The position numbers were made by a program, and so were the translations under genes. A stretch of DNA of 20,016 nt from positions 1 through 20,016 of the forward strand of contig JAQUUD010000022.1 of the NCBI GenBank assembly GCA_028694075.1, given 5' to 3'. The stretch comes from Clostridia bacterium. Lineage in GTDB: Bacteria > Bacillota > Clostridia > Christensenellales > UBA1242. Each line of letters begins with the position of its first letter. Position 1 is the first letter of the stretch. Under the pieces are notes generated by a model, which worked only from the letters and a program-made list of their open reading frames with translations, searched no databases and was not told the DNA's origin. Below, piece by piece: positions 1 to 8,071 of the stretch.

Positions 1-1049
1 TATAGCACAACCGAAAATGTTTATTTTAGGGCGAACATTGATTTCGTTGGCACAGGCGAACAAACCGCCCCATTTAGCACAGTGACAAACCCTGATTACG
101 AACTTGCCGAAACTGCGGGGGGGGGGGTAGCCCTTCCACGAGCCTACTAACCTTTAAAATTAAATCAACAAATTTAGAAGGCTTAAATGCAAACACAATT
201 CAAATTGAAATTGATTTGTTTGATTCAATATTTAGTACATTAAATATTAATGGTGGAAAATATACAGCAGGTGCTTACAGTGGTATGTACTACATTGAAA
301 TGGGCACTGCCCCTCAAAGTTATGTTGGAACAACAAGCACAATAAGTGCGACTCAACAAACTACGCAATGGATAGATAATAACTATTATTATAGAGATAA
401 TAATAATCCAAATATCCAATATGTATTAAAAAATAGCAAATATTATAAAGTTGAACCAGTTCGTTGGATAATTATTACAGATGAAAATTATCCAACAGAC
501 GGTGGAACTTTGGGTATTGATTACTTTTCAAATACAAGTCTTGCAACTATTGATAGAACCTTATTAAATAACATTTCTTTAAATCAAATTGTTGTTATAA
601 GTGAAAAATTAATTACCGATTTTAGTTTTGATTATACATATAGTAATTGTGAAACACAAATGCGCTCATTAAGTGATAAGATTTTTACGGAAGTTGAGCA
701 AAATCTTCTTAATACTGTTTCTCTTACGACTTTTCGTGACGCTATCACAACATTAGATGAAAATTTTTCGCTTTTGGCAGGATATTCTTTAACGGAAAAT
801 TTTCATGCTTCAAATTATTTAGCAACACCAACTTTAAGGCAAGCGTCCAACACTGCCTATCTTGCTAATACCACTACAAATCCCTCGGATTTTAGTGTCT
901 GGAGTTTAAGAAGTTGGTATGGCTCTTCTACCCATACTTGCAGTTATTATATAGATTCATCTGGAGTAATTACAGGTCCAGTAATTCCTAATACTGATTT
1001 TCCACCTCGTGGGATTCGACCAATGTTCGTGATTAATTTAGGAATTTGA
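1..1049 (+). CDS. Secreted/surface protein with DUF6273-like C-terminal domain, 5' end outside the window, frame broken at a G tract
   Basis: The reading frame entering at base 1 encodes YSTTENVYFRANIDFVGTGE and aligns closely with about residues 131-150 of the full-length paralogue at 10047-11444. It passes into an 11-G tract (117-127) and stops at the TAA at 148-150. The homologous frame resumes in another phase (SLLTFKIKS from 141) and stays open to a TGA at 1047-1049. The paralogue has one more base between the same flanking codons, so twelve Gs would give a continuous product. The C-terminal part has GTAPQSYVG, VEPVRWIII, VVISEKL, a YLATPTLR segment and a GIRPMFVI ending. This order resembles the DUF6273 domain of Bacillota surface proteins, from memory of the family. 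The first start codon after the break is a TTG at 216 with no convincing ribosome binding site, so the downstream piece is probably not a separate gene. It is either a phase-variable gene in its OFF state or a recent pseudogene. Confidence 0.75.
117..127 (+). repeat. Homopolymeric G11 tract inside a coding region
   Basis: Eleven consecutive G residues lie in very AT-rich DNA. The paralogue has GCG GTG GCA TTG GGG here, so the tract replaces a mixed sequence at the same codons. Tracts of this length are typical slipped-strand mispairing sites. The present length leaves the gene one base short of frame. Confidence 0.9.
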
Positions 1050-1382
1050 ACTATTGGAACAAATTTGGCAAGATTTTTAATAGGCAGAATTTAATTTATT
1101 ATAATTACTATTTGTAATAAATTGATAAAAATATCAGTAGAAATTAACTAATCTAATTAGACTTATTGAAAATAATACTTTGATAATACTATAAAACAAA
1201 AAAATGCCGAAATTTTCGGCATTTTTATTATTCTTTTTATTTTCTTAATTGTTAAAAATTTCTTTTTGCTAAAAAACACATTATTAGATGAAAAGCGAGC
1301 GGAACTCTCACAAGAAAAAATATATAACAAATTTTAGATTAAAAACATTTTAGTAAATATTAGAATATCATTAAGTAAATAT
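1050..1382. other. Intergenic region, no gene seen
   Basis: Apart from the terminator at 1200-1226, I see only AT-rich sequence, a weak dyad (AATTTATTA/TAATAAATT near 1090-1120), and an isolated AAGCGAGCGG at 1293-1302. That word recurs in the repeat blocks at about 1831-2320 and 19440-19592. Confidence 0.5.
1200..1226. terminator. Bidirectional intrinsic terminator
   Basis: A twelve-pair stem (1200-1211 with 1215-1226) has the core TGCCGA/TCGGCA and a three-base loop. A run of A precedes it and a run of T follows it, so it can terminate transcription from both sides. It lies between the surface gene ending at 1049 (+) and trxA ending at 1383 (-). Confidence 0.8.
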
Positions 1383-1691
1383 TTATATTTTCATCATTTC
1401 TATAATGGCGGATTTATTTCTTAAACCAATTTCCTTCTTAACTGGTTTGCCATTTTTAAAGACTATTAATGTTGGAATGCTCATTATTCCAAATTCTCTT
1501 GACAAATCTTCACATTCATCAACATCAATTTTTATTATTTCAAATTCGCCATTACTTTCTTCAATGACCTGCTCCAAAATTGGAGTTAGCATTTTGCAAG
1601 GACCGCACCAATTTGCATAAAAGTCCACAAGAACTGGCTTTTTGTTTTCCAAAACTCTTGATTTAAAATCTTTTGATTGTATCTGTTCCAT
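1383..1691 (-). CDS. trxA: Thioredoxin
   Basis: This is a 102-residue cytoplasmic thiol-disulfide oxidoreductase that keeps protein disulfides reduced and is normally recharged by thioredoxin reductase. It has the full thioredoxin signature FYANWCGPCK with active-site Cys29 and Cys32, and the cis-proline in MSIPTL (Pro73). The length is typical of the family. I place the start at the ATG at 1691, because GGAG lies 7 bases upstream (1698-1701). A longer frame reaching 1742 would add 17 residues that do not resemble thioredoxin and would bury that site. No thioredoxin reductase is adjacent. The gene ends facing the terminator at 1200-1226. Confidence 0.93.
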   Translation of the reverse strand: MEQIQSKDFKSRVLENKKPVLVDFYANWCGPCKMLTPILEQVIEESNGEFEIIKIDVDECEDLSREFGIMSIPTLIVFKNGKPVKKEIGLRNKSAIIEMMKI

Positions 1692-1830
1692 AAAAATCTC
1701 CTTTATTTTTGTTATAAAATTAGAATTTTTGCAGGTTTGCAAAAATCTCCATTTTTTAAAAAATTTATATAATTAATTGTTACATAAAATAATAATAAAG
1801 TCAACTGAATTTATAATTTTTTAAACAAAT

Positions 1831-2320
1831 GCAAAACAAGCGGTTCAAACGGACAACTCAACAAGCCGAACGGACCAAGCGAGCGGGCGTCAGCTGTGCG
1901 AGCGGTCAAGCAGTCAAATGGGCTGGTCTAACGGTCTAACGGACAAGCCGAAAAATAGTTAACGGACAAGCCGAAAGACAAACGGACAAAGCGAGCGGAT
2001 AAGGGCGAGCGGCGCAAGCCAGTCAAACGGACAATTCAAATAAGTCGAATGGACAATTCAACTGTCAAATGGGCAAATCGAACAGTTCAAACGGACCAAG
2101 CGAGCGGATAAGGGCGAGCGGGCAAGCAGTCAAACGGGCTGGTCTAACGGTCTAACGGACAAGCCGAAAAATAGTTAACGGACAAGCCGAAAGACAAACG
2201 GACAAAGCGAGCGCGCGTCAGCTGTGCGAGTGGTCAAACAGTCAAACGGGCTTATCTATCGGTCTAATGGGCAACTCAATTCTCAAACGGACAAGTCAAT
2301 TTTTCAAACGGGCAACTCAA
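1831..2320. repeat. Block of degenerate GC-rich intergenic repeats
   Basis: This stretch between trxA and hslU is built from variants of TCAAACGGRCAA (at least eleven, for example near 1846, 2024, 2088, 2130, 2239 and 2304), interleaved with AAGCGAGCGG, GGACAAGCCGAA and TCTAACGG. A 91-base segment occurs twice, at 1907-1997 and 2123-2213, with one difference. GCGTCAGCTGTGCGAG also occurs twice (about 1887 and 2215). It is much richer in G and C than its surroundings, has stops in every frame I read, and begins about ten bases after the hslU stop codon. Unit spacing is irregular, so it is neither a CRISPR array nor a clean tandem repeat. The same words recur at 18950-18975 and 19440-19592. Confidence 0.85.
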
Positions 2321-2328
2321 ATTAAACT

Positions 2329-3639
2329 CTACAGAACATATTTTCGCAAATCATATTTTTTACGAGTTTCACTAAATGTTTTTCTAACATAATTTTTGTC
2401 TATAATAACTGTGGAAAGCGGATGTTTCCCGCTTGCATTAAATGATATATCTTCAATCAAACTTTCCAAGATTGTATGAAGCCTTCTTGCTCCAATATTT
2501 TCGCTAGTCGAGTTTTCTTGTTCTGCCATTTCAGCAATTTCGTCAAGAGCATCATCTTTGAAATCTAAATCAATATTATCAACTTTCAAAAGGCTTGCAT
2601 ATTGAAAAGTCACTGAATTTTTTGGCTGTGATAAAATGTTTTTGAAATCTTTTTTAGTCAAATTTGATAATTCAACTTTAATCGGAAAGCGACCTTGAAG
2701 TTCCGGAATCATATCTTCAATCTTTGAAATGTGAAATGCTCCGGCAGCAATAAATAAGATAAAATCGGTTTTTATATTGCCATATTTCGTTGCAACTGTC
2801 GAACCTTCTACTATTGGTAGAATATCCCTTTGCACACCTTCCCTTGAAACATCGGGTCCACTATCGGTTGCACTTCTGCCGATTATTTTATCCATTTCGT
2901 CAATAAAAATTATTCCGTCTTCTTCTGCTCGTCTGATTGCTTCAGCATTCATACTTTCTTGGTCAATTTGCCTGTCGCATTCATCATTAAACAAAAGTTC
3001 ACGGGCTCTTTTTACTGTTATTTTTTTCCTTTTTTTCTTTTGTGGCATAAATCCGCCAAAAATATCATTCAAATTAAGTTCTGCAATCCCGCCGACCATT
3101 CCCATTGGTTTCATTGATTCGTTTACTTCAACTTCAACAGTTGCATCGTCAAGTTTGCCTGCTTCATAATCTTCTTTTAAGGCATTTTTAAACTCAGTGT
3201 CCGACAAATCGCCTTTTTCAGAAAATTTGCTTGTGAATAATGCATCAATAATTTTATTATCGACAAGCGGTTTTGCTTTGCTTTCCATTTGATGCTGTTT
3301 TTCATCTTTAACCATTCTTACAGACATCTCAACCAAATCACGCACCATACTTTCCACATCTCTGCCAACATATCCTACTTCGGTGTATTTTGTTGCTTCA
3401 ATTTTAATAAAAGGCGCTTTTACAAGTTTAGCAAGTCGCCTTGCAATTTCAGTTTTTCCAACGCCTGTCGGTCCTTTCATAATTATATTTTTCGGAGTTA
3501 TTTCTTCCCTTATTTCTTTAGGAAGTTGACTTCTTCTATATCTATTTCGAAGTGCCACAGCAACTGCCCTTTTGGCTTCGGCTTGCCCAATGATATATTT
3601 ATCTAATTCATCTACAATCTCTTTCGGTGATAAATCCAT
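2329..3639 (-). CDS. hslU: ATP-dependent protease ATPase subunit HslU (ClpY)
   Basis: HslU is a hexameric AAA+ unfoldase that feeds protein substrates to the HslV peptidase in the cytoplasm. The 436 residues match the usual length of about 440-465. Visible motifs are Walker A GPTGVGKT (56-63), the pore-loop GYVG (89-92), Walker B IIFIDEMD (243-250), an arginine-finger region ELQGRFPI (Arg317) and the sensor-2 segment GARRLHT (about 383-389). Between about residues 105 and 240 is the I-domain, with a basic KKKRKK stretch. The C-terminal tail YDLRKYVL is the peptide that docks into HslV. The start lies one base after the hslV stop with AGGAGG-like bases inside the hslV end, so the two genes are co-transcribed and probably translationally coupled. 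In B. subtilis codY follows this gene; here a repeat block does. Confidence 0.97.
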   Translation of the reverse strand: MDLSPKEIVDELDKYIIGQAEAKRAVAVALRNRYRRSQLPKEIREEITPKNIIMKGPTGVGKTEIARRLAKLVKAPFIKIEATKYTEVGYVGRDVESMVRDLVEMSVRMVKDEKQHQMESKAKPLVDNKIIDALFTSKFSEKGDLSDTEFKNALKEDYEAGKLDDATVEVEVNESMKPMGMVGGIAELNLNDIFGGFMPQKKKRKKITVKRARELLFNDECDRQIDQESMNAEAIRRAEEDGIIFIDEMDKIIGRSATDSGPDVSREGVQRDILPIVEGSTVATKYGNIKTDFILFIAAGAFHISKIEDMIPELQGRFPIKVELSNLTKKDFKNILSQPKNSVTFQYASLLKVDNIDLDFKDDALDEIAEMAEQENSTSENIGARRLHTILESLIEDISFNASGKHPLSTVIIDKNYVRKTFSETRKKYDLRKYVL

Positions 3640-3640
3640 C

Positions 3641-4177
3641 TTAAATTTCCTCCACTATTATATTGTCGTTTGTGAAAACACAAATTTCACTTGCTATTTT
3701 AAGTGATTTGAAAGCAATCTCTTTGGCAGAAAGTTTTGTGTTTTCATTCAATGCTTTTGCAGCGGCGAATGCATAATTTCCGCCTGAGCCTATTGCACAT
3801 ATATTTTCTTGAGGTTCTATTACATCTCCATTTCCGCTGATGATGAGCAAAAGTTCACTGTCAGCAACAATCATCATTGCTTCCAAATGACGCAAAATTT
3901 TATCAGAACGCCAAAGTTGAGCAAGTTCAACCGCACTTCTCATCAAATTGCCTGAGAATTTATTAAGCATTTCTTCAAATCTTTCGCTTAAACTAAATGC
4001 GTCTGCAACTGAACCGGCAAAACCAATAACAACTTTGTCGTTATAAATTCTTCTCACTTTTTTTGCATTACTTTTAAAAATAATATTTTGTGCCATTGTA
4101 ACTTGCCCATCTCCAGCAAGTGCTGTTTTTCCATTTTTTCTTATTGCACATATTGTTGTGCCTTTAAATTGTTCCAT
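3641..4177 (-). CDS. hslV: ATP-dependent protease peptidase subunit HslV (ClpQ)
   Basis: HslV is the proteasome-like N-terminal nucleophile peptidase that forms the proteolytic core with HslU. The 178 residues fit the family. The sequence starts MEQFKGTTICAIRKNGK. The expected nucleophile is the first Thr of TTICA (Thr7), exposed by removal of a short propeptide, as in thermotogal HslV, rather than the Ser nucleophile of the B. subtilis enzyme. GDGQVTM, KKVRRIYNDKVVIGFAGS and the GSGG loop (IGSGGNYA) are all present. AAGGAGAAAT precedes the ATG. The gene is followed after one base by hslU. About 190 AT-rich bases separate it from topA, so a separate promoter is possible. Confidence 0.97.
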   Translation of the reverse strand: MEQFKGTTICAIRKNGKTALAGDGQVTMAQNIIFKSNAKKVRRIYNDKVVIGFAGSVADAFSLSERFEEMLNKFSGNLMRSAVELAQLWRSDKILRHLEAMMIVADSELLLIISGNGDVIEPQENICAIGSGGNYAFAAAKALNENTKLSAKEIAFKSLKIASEICVFTNDNIIVEEI

Positions 4178-4369
4178 ATTTCTCCTTTAGTTTTTTCTTA
4201 TGTTTAATTTTAAAATTTATGCTCAAAAAATTTTAAATTATTTTTTCATTATTTTATCAAAAATATTTATAATTTAATTTGCTTTAATTAATAAGTATTA
4301 TTCAATTTTTTAATTTATTCACTTTAATATCAAAACATTAAAATTTGATTGGCTGAAATTTATTAAAAT

Positions 4370-6475
4370 CTAATTTTCACTGGCATTGTTTTTTTCGCTT
4401 ATTTCTTTAACATAATCACATTTATTGCATTTTATCGTAGTTTTGCTTTTTAAAACTTTTTTGTAAAGAATATTATTGCATTGCGGGCATTTTTCTGATG
4501 TTGGAATATCCCAACTCATAAATTTGCAATCAGGATAACCACTGCACGAATAAAAAATTCGTCCAGTTTTGCTTTTTCTTGGCAAAACATCTTTTCCACA
4601 TTCTGGACAAACACCAACAGGCTTTACATTCGCGGGTTTTTCGCCATATTTTTTTATGTTTCGGCATTCTGGGAAGTTTGAGCAACCTAAAAATTTGCCA
4701 TATTTCCCCTCACGCAAAAGCATTTTACTTCCGCATAATTCGCAAACTTCTTCAGTTTCAACCGGCTTTATTTTAAATTCTGATGAATATTTGTCTGCAC
4801 CCGACAAAAGACCTTTAAAACCATTCCAAAAGGCTGCAATAACTTCTTGCCACTGCTCGCCTTTTTCAGCAATATCGTCCAATCTGTTTTCCATATTTGC
4901 AGTGAATTTAACATTAATTACGCCCTTAAAATATTTATCCAAATAATCGGTAACTGCTTCACCAAGTTCGGTTGGTTTTAAACTTTTGCCTTCTTTCATT
5001 GTATACCCACGGAAAGCCAAAACAGTGATTGTTGGAGCATAAGTTGCTGGGCGTCCAATGCCTTTTTCTTCCATTGCTTTAACAAGACTTGCTTCGGTGA
5101 ATCTTGCAGGTGGTTTTGTGAATTTTTGTTCTGTATCTAATTTTATTAATTTTAACTTTTCTTTTTCTTCCAGCTTAGGAATTTTTGCATTTTCTTCGCC
5201 CGCCGTCGCATCTGAATAATTTTTATATACAACTGTGTAACCTTCAAAATCAACAGTTCTTCCCGTTGCCCTAAAGCAATAATCATTTGCTGAAATATCC
5301 ACTGACACATTATCATAAATTGCCGGCGACATCTGGCTTGCCATAAATCTGTCATAAATTAATTTATAAAGTTTATATAATTCATCTTTTAATGAAGATT
5401 TAACTCTTTCCGGTGTCATTTCAATCGAAATTGGTCTTATTGCTTCATGGGCATCTTGTGCATTTTTCTTTGATGCATAAATATTAGGCTTTGCAGGAAT
5501 GAAATCCTTGCCATATTTCTCAGAAATAAAGTTTCTAGAACTTTCCATCATATCTGCTGATACTCTTGTTGAATCAGTTCTTATATATGTGATCAAAGCG
5601 ATCTTGCCTTCACCGGCAATATCCACGCCTTCATATAAACTTTGGGCACAAAATGATGTTTTTGAAAGCGACATTCCAAGTTTATTTAATGCATCTTGTT
5701 GCATTGTGCTTGTTGTGAATGGTGCTGACGGGTTAGATTTTGTTTTTGTTTTTTTGATGCTTTCAATAATATAATCTGCCGAATTTAAATCAGCAGTTAT
5801 TTTATCAACTTCTTCCTTGCTTACTGGTTTAATTTTTTCATTTTTATATGAATTTAAGGTCGCCTTAAAACTTTGAACTGCTTTTTGCTTTGAAAAATCG
5901 CCTGAAACAATCCAATATTCTTCTGGCTTAAATTCACGAATTTCTTTTTCACGGTCAACAACAAGTTTTAGTGCAATACTTTGCACTCTGCCGGCACTAA
6001 GCCTTGGCTTTATTGCTTTGCAAATTATCGGCGAAAGTTTATAACCTACAATTCGGTCAAGCACACGCCTTGCTTGCTGAGCATCTACCAATTTTTTATT
6101 AATGGTCCTTGGCTGTTTTAAAGCATTTTCAACCGCTTTTTTTGAAATTTCATTAAATTCAATACGGCATTTTTGTTCGGGATCAATATTTAAAATATTT
6201 GCAATATGCCACGAAATTGCTTCGCCTTCCCTATCAGGGTCAGTTGCCAACAATATTTCCTCAGATTTTTTTGCTTTTTTTTGCAATTCTGCAACAACAT
6301 CTTGTTTATCTGGGATTATGTAATAATGCGGAGTAAACGAGTTTAAATCAACGCTTAACTCCTTGCTATTCAAATCTCTGATATGCCCTTTTGTTGCAAC
6401 AACTTCATATCCCTCGCCTAAATATTTCTTCAAGGTTTCCTTTTTACCAGGTCCTTCGATTATAACTAATTTCAT
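4370..6475 (-). CDS. topA: DNA topoisomerase I (type IA)
   Basis: This 701-residue type IA topoisomerase relaxes negatively supercoiled DNA through a transient 5'-phosphotyrosine link. The TOPRIM domain starts at the N terminus (MKLVIIEGPGKKETL) and carries the metal-binding acidic motif TDPDREGE (Asp79, Asp81, Glu85). The catalytic tyrosine is Tyr297 in ALITYIRTDSTR. The C terminus has three zinc ribbons: CELCGSKM with CSNFPEC, CPECGKDV with CSGYPDC, and a final CPQC with CNKC. The length is normal for Bacillota. AAGGAG lies just before the start. The gene sits between dprA and hslV, the Bacillota order, but trmFO and xerC, which normally separate topA from hslV, are absent. Confidence 0.98.
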   Translation of the reverse strand: MKLVIIEGPGKKETLKKYLGEGYEVVATKGHIRDLNSKELSVDLNSFTPHYYIIPDKQDVVAELQKKAKKSEEILLATDPDREGEAISWHIANILNIDPEQKCRIEFNEISKKAVENALKQPRTINKKLVDAQQARRVLDRIVGYKLSPIICKAIKPRLSAGRVQSIALKLVVDREKEIREFKPEEYWIVSGDFSKQKAVQSFKATLNSYKNEKIKPVSKEEVDKITADLNSADYIIESIKKTKTKSNPSAPFTTSTMQQDALNKLGMSLSKTSFCAQSLYEGVDIAGEGKIALITYIRTDSTRVSADMMESSRNFISEKYGKDFIPAKPNIYASKKNAQDAHEAIRPISIEMTPERVKSSLKDELYKLYKLIYDRFMASQMSPAIYDNVSVDISANDYCFRATGRTVDFEGYTVVYKNYSDATAGEENAKIPKLEEKEKLKLIKLDTEQKFTKPPARFTEASLVKAMEEKGIGRPATYAPTITVLAFRGYTMKEGKSLKPTELGEAVTDYLDKYFKGVINVKFTANMENRLDDIAEKGEQWQEVIAAFWNGFKGLLSGADKYSSEFKIKPVETEEVCELCGSKMLLREGKYGKFLGCSNFPECRNIKKYGEKPANVKPVGVCPECGKDVLPRKSKTGRIFYSCSGYPDCKFMSWDIPTSEKCPQCNNILYKKVLKSKTTIKCNKCDYVKEISEKNNASEN

Positions 6476-6573
6476 TTTTCTCCTTAAAAATTAATTTAAT
6501 ATGTGTAAAAATTTATTGTTTAAGATTTTAATCGTTTCCTAAAAATAATGCAAGCATTTTAACTATTTAAAAT

Positions 6574-7656
6574 TTAAATTGTATAAATGTTGCCCGGAAG
6601 CTTTCTTATTAAACCACGAATTTGGAGCATTGTCAAACAACTGTTTAATATTTTTGTTTCAAGTTTTGTTATTTCCTGTAAATTTTCAAGAGATTTTTCT
6701 CCATCTTCGAGTTCCGTTAATATTAATTTCTCCGTCATATTCGTTTGAACAGTTACGACTTTCTTTTTTATTTCTGCATTAATACCGAGTTTTATTAAAA
6801 TATCTTCCGGCTCAGTTACGCAAGCGCCTTGCATTGATTTTATTATTCGGTTTGTGCCAATGCATTTTAAATTATTTATATTTCCGGGTGTTACAAATAA
6901 TTCCCTGCCATATTCCAAAGCATAGTTTTTTGTGTGCAATGCGCCACTTTTTTCGCCTGCTTCAGTAATCAAAACACCGTCGCTTAACCCCGCAATAATT
7001 CGATTTCTGAAAGGAAAAGTATATGATGTTGGAAAAACATTCGGACGATATTCACTTATAAGCAAACCCTTTTCAGCAATTTCATTAGCAAGATTTGTGT
7101 TCATTGCCGGATACATATTGTCAAAACCACCGCCCAAAACCGCAATTGTTTTGCCTCCTGATTTAAGGGCTTGTTCGTGTGCAATTTTATCAACCCCCGA
7201 AGCCAAACCGCTTATTATTGTAAGGTTATGCTCTACAAGAGTTTTAGAAAATTTTTCAGTTACGAACCTACCATATGCAGTTGGCAATCTTGTGCCCACG
7301 ATTGCAACAGATTTTGTTTTTAACAATGAAATATCGCCCTTGCAAAAAAGAATCAAAGGATTTTCATCTAAATTTTTCAATTTGTTAGGATAAGATTCAC
7401 TTTTTATGGTTATGCAAGTTATATTTTTTTGATTAAGATTGTTGATGTATGAATCCAAAATATTTTTATCAGAATCCAGCATTTGATTATAAAGTTCATC
7501 ACCGACAATTTTTGCAATTTCGGGATTTTTTAATTCAATATTTTCCAAAATTAAACTTGGTTTAATAAACAGATTTAATAATTTTTTCGCTTTATTTAAT
7601 GATAAATTATTAAATAAAGTCAGCCAAATTAATGCTTTTTCATCTTGTGAATACAT
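6574..7656 (-). CDS. dprA: DNA-processing protein DprA (Smf)
   Basis: DprA binds incoming single-stranded DNA during transformation and loads RecA. It is also found in many bacteria not known to be competent. The 360-residue product has an N-terminal helical region (1-100), a Rossmann-like core starting VAIVGTRLPTAYG (about 117-129) with the signature SGLASGVDKIAH (149-160), IAVLGGG (171-177) and FPFRNRIIAGLSD (214-226), and a C-terminal winged-helix-like segment (about 300-360). The start has AAGGAAAAG upstream. Together with comM it forms a small competence-associated group next to topA. No other competence gene is visible here. Confidence 0.96.
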   Translation of the reverse strand: MYSQDEKALIWLTLFNNLSLNKAKKLLNLFIKPSLILENIELKNPEIAKIVGDELYNQMLDSDKNILDSYINNLNQKNITCITIKSESYPNKLKNLDENPLILFCKGDISLLKTKSVAIVGTRLPTAYGRFVTEKFSKTLVEHNLTIISGLASGVDKIAHEQALKSGGKTIAVLGGGFDNMYPAMNTNLANEIAEKGLLISEYRPNVFPTSYTFPFRNRIIAGLSDGVLITEAGEKSGALHTKNYALEYGRELFVTPGNINNLKCIGTNRIIKSMQGACVTEPEDILIKLGINAEIKKKVVTVQTNMTEKLILTELEDGEKSLENLQEITKLETKILNSCLTMLQIRGLIRKLPGNIYTI

Positions 7657-8071
7657 ATCTTTTCCTTTTATTTTTTAATTTGTTGTTTAGTAAAATATTT
7701 TTGTATTTGTTATGTTTTTTGCCAATATTTTTAATCAAATTCTTAATTTCACATTATATATATTAATGCTCTTTAACTTAAACTTTTTATATTCGTTTGT
7801 ATATTTAATCCAAACCTTTTTATTAAAATCAAACCTTTATTATAGGCCGGCGAACCGGAAATTGCTTTGCAATTTCCAGCCAAGTGCCGAAAGGCACTTG
7901 GCGCGGGCTTTTGGCTTCGCCAAAAGCCCGCGTTCGCCGGCCGGCAGTTTTTGCTGTTCAAAGTTTCAAAGCCCATCGCAATTATTATTTTCATACTCGT
8001 TTAAACCCCTTATCTTCCCGTCCTTGTCAATTCCTCTCATTATCTTCATTTTTTTAACTTTAAACTTTTAA
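7657..8071. other. dprA-comM intergenic region
   Basis: This is 415 bases between two genes on the same strand that usually lie close together. It holds a GC-rich 98-base cloverleaf palindrome (7845-7942) and otherwise AT-rich sequence with two copies of TCAAACCTTT-like bases just left of the palindrome (about 7808-7840). Short open frames here have no ribosome binding site and run through the palindrome. I see no gene. Confidence 0.6.
7845..7942. repeat. GC-rich cloverleaf (three hairpins inside a closing stem)
   Basis: A perfect 11-base closing stem (7845-7855 with 7932-7942, GGCCGGCGAAC) encloses three perfect hairpins. They are 7857-7865/7869-7877 (GGAAATTGC, TTT loop), 7879-7888/7893-7902 (GCCAAGTGCC, GAAA loop) and 7903-7915/7919-7931 (GCGGGCTTTTGGC, TTC loop). 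Only C7856 and A7878 are unpaired at the junction. The structure is symmetric for DNA or RNA and for either strand. It lacks tRNA consensus positions and an obvious transposase. Its composition differs sharply from the AT-rich flanks, which suggests a small mobile or REP-like element. Confidence 0.85.

Noticed and set aside
216..1049. Independent gene starting at the TTG at 216
   Set aside because: Homology to the paralogue continues upstream of 216 in the same frame, and no ribosome binding site precedes the TTG.
1692..1742. N-terminal extension of trxA
   Set aside because: The 17 extra residues do not resemble thioredoxin, and the GGAG site supports the start at 1691.
1831..2320. CRISPR array
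   Set aside because: Units are short, degenerate and irregularly spaced. There are no uniform spacers and no cas genes in the window.
7845..7942. tRNA gene
   Set aside because: It folds as a cloverleaf but lacks the conserved D-arm and TPsiC-arm bases, a plausible anticodon loop and a normal length. The arm loops are only three or four bases.
7845..7952. Intrinsic terminator
   Set aside because: There is a short T run at 7948-7952, but it is separated from the closing stem by GGCAG. No plus-strand gene ends here, and the multi-arm form is not a terminator shape.
7712..8071. 119-residue plus-strand open frame
   Set aside because: It reads straight through the palindrome, has no ribosome binding site and no recognisable protein features.
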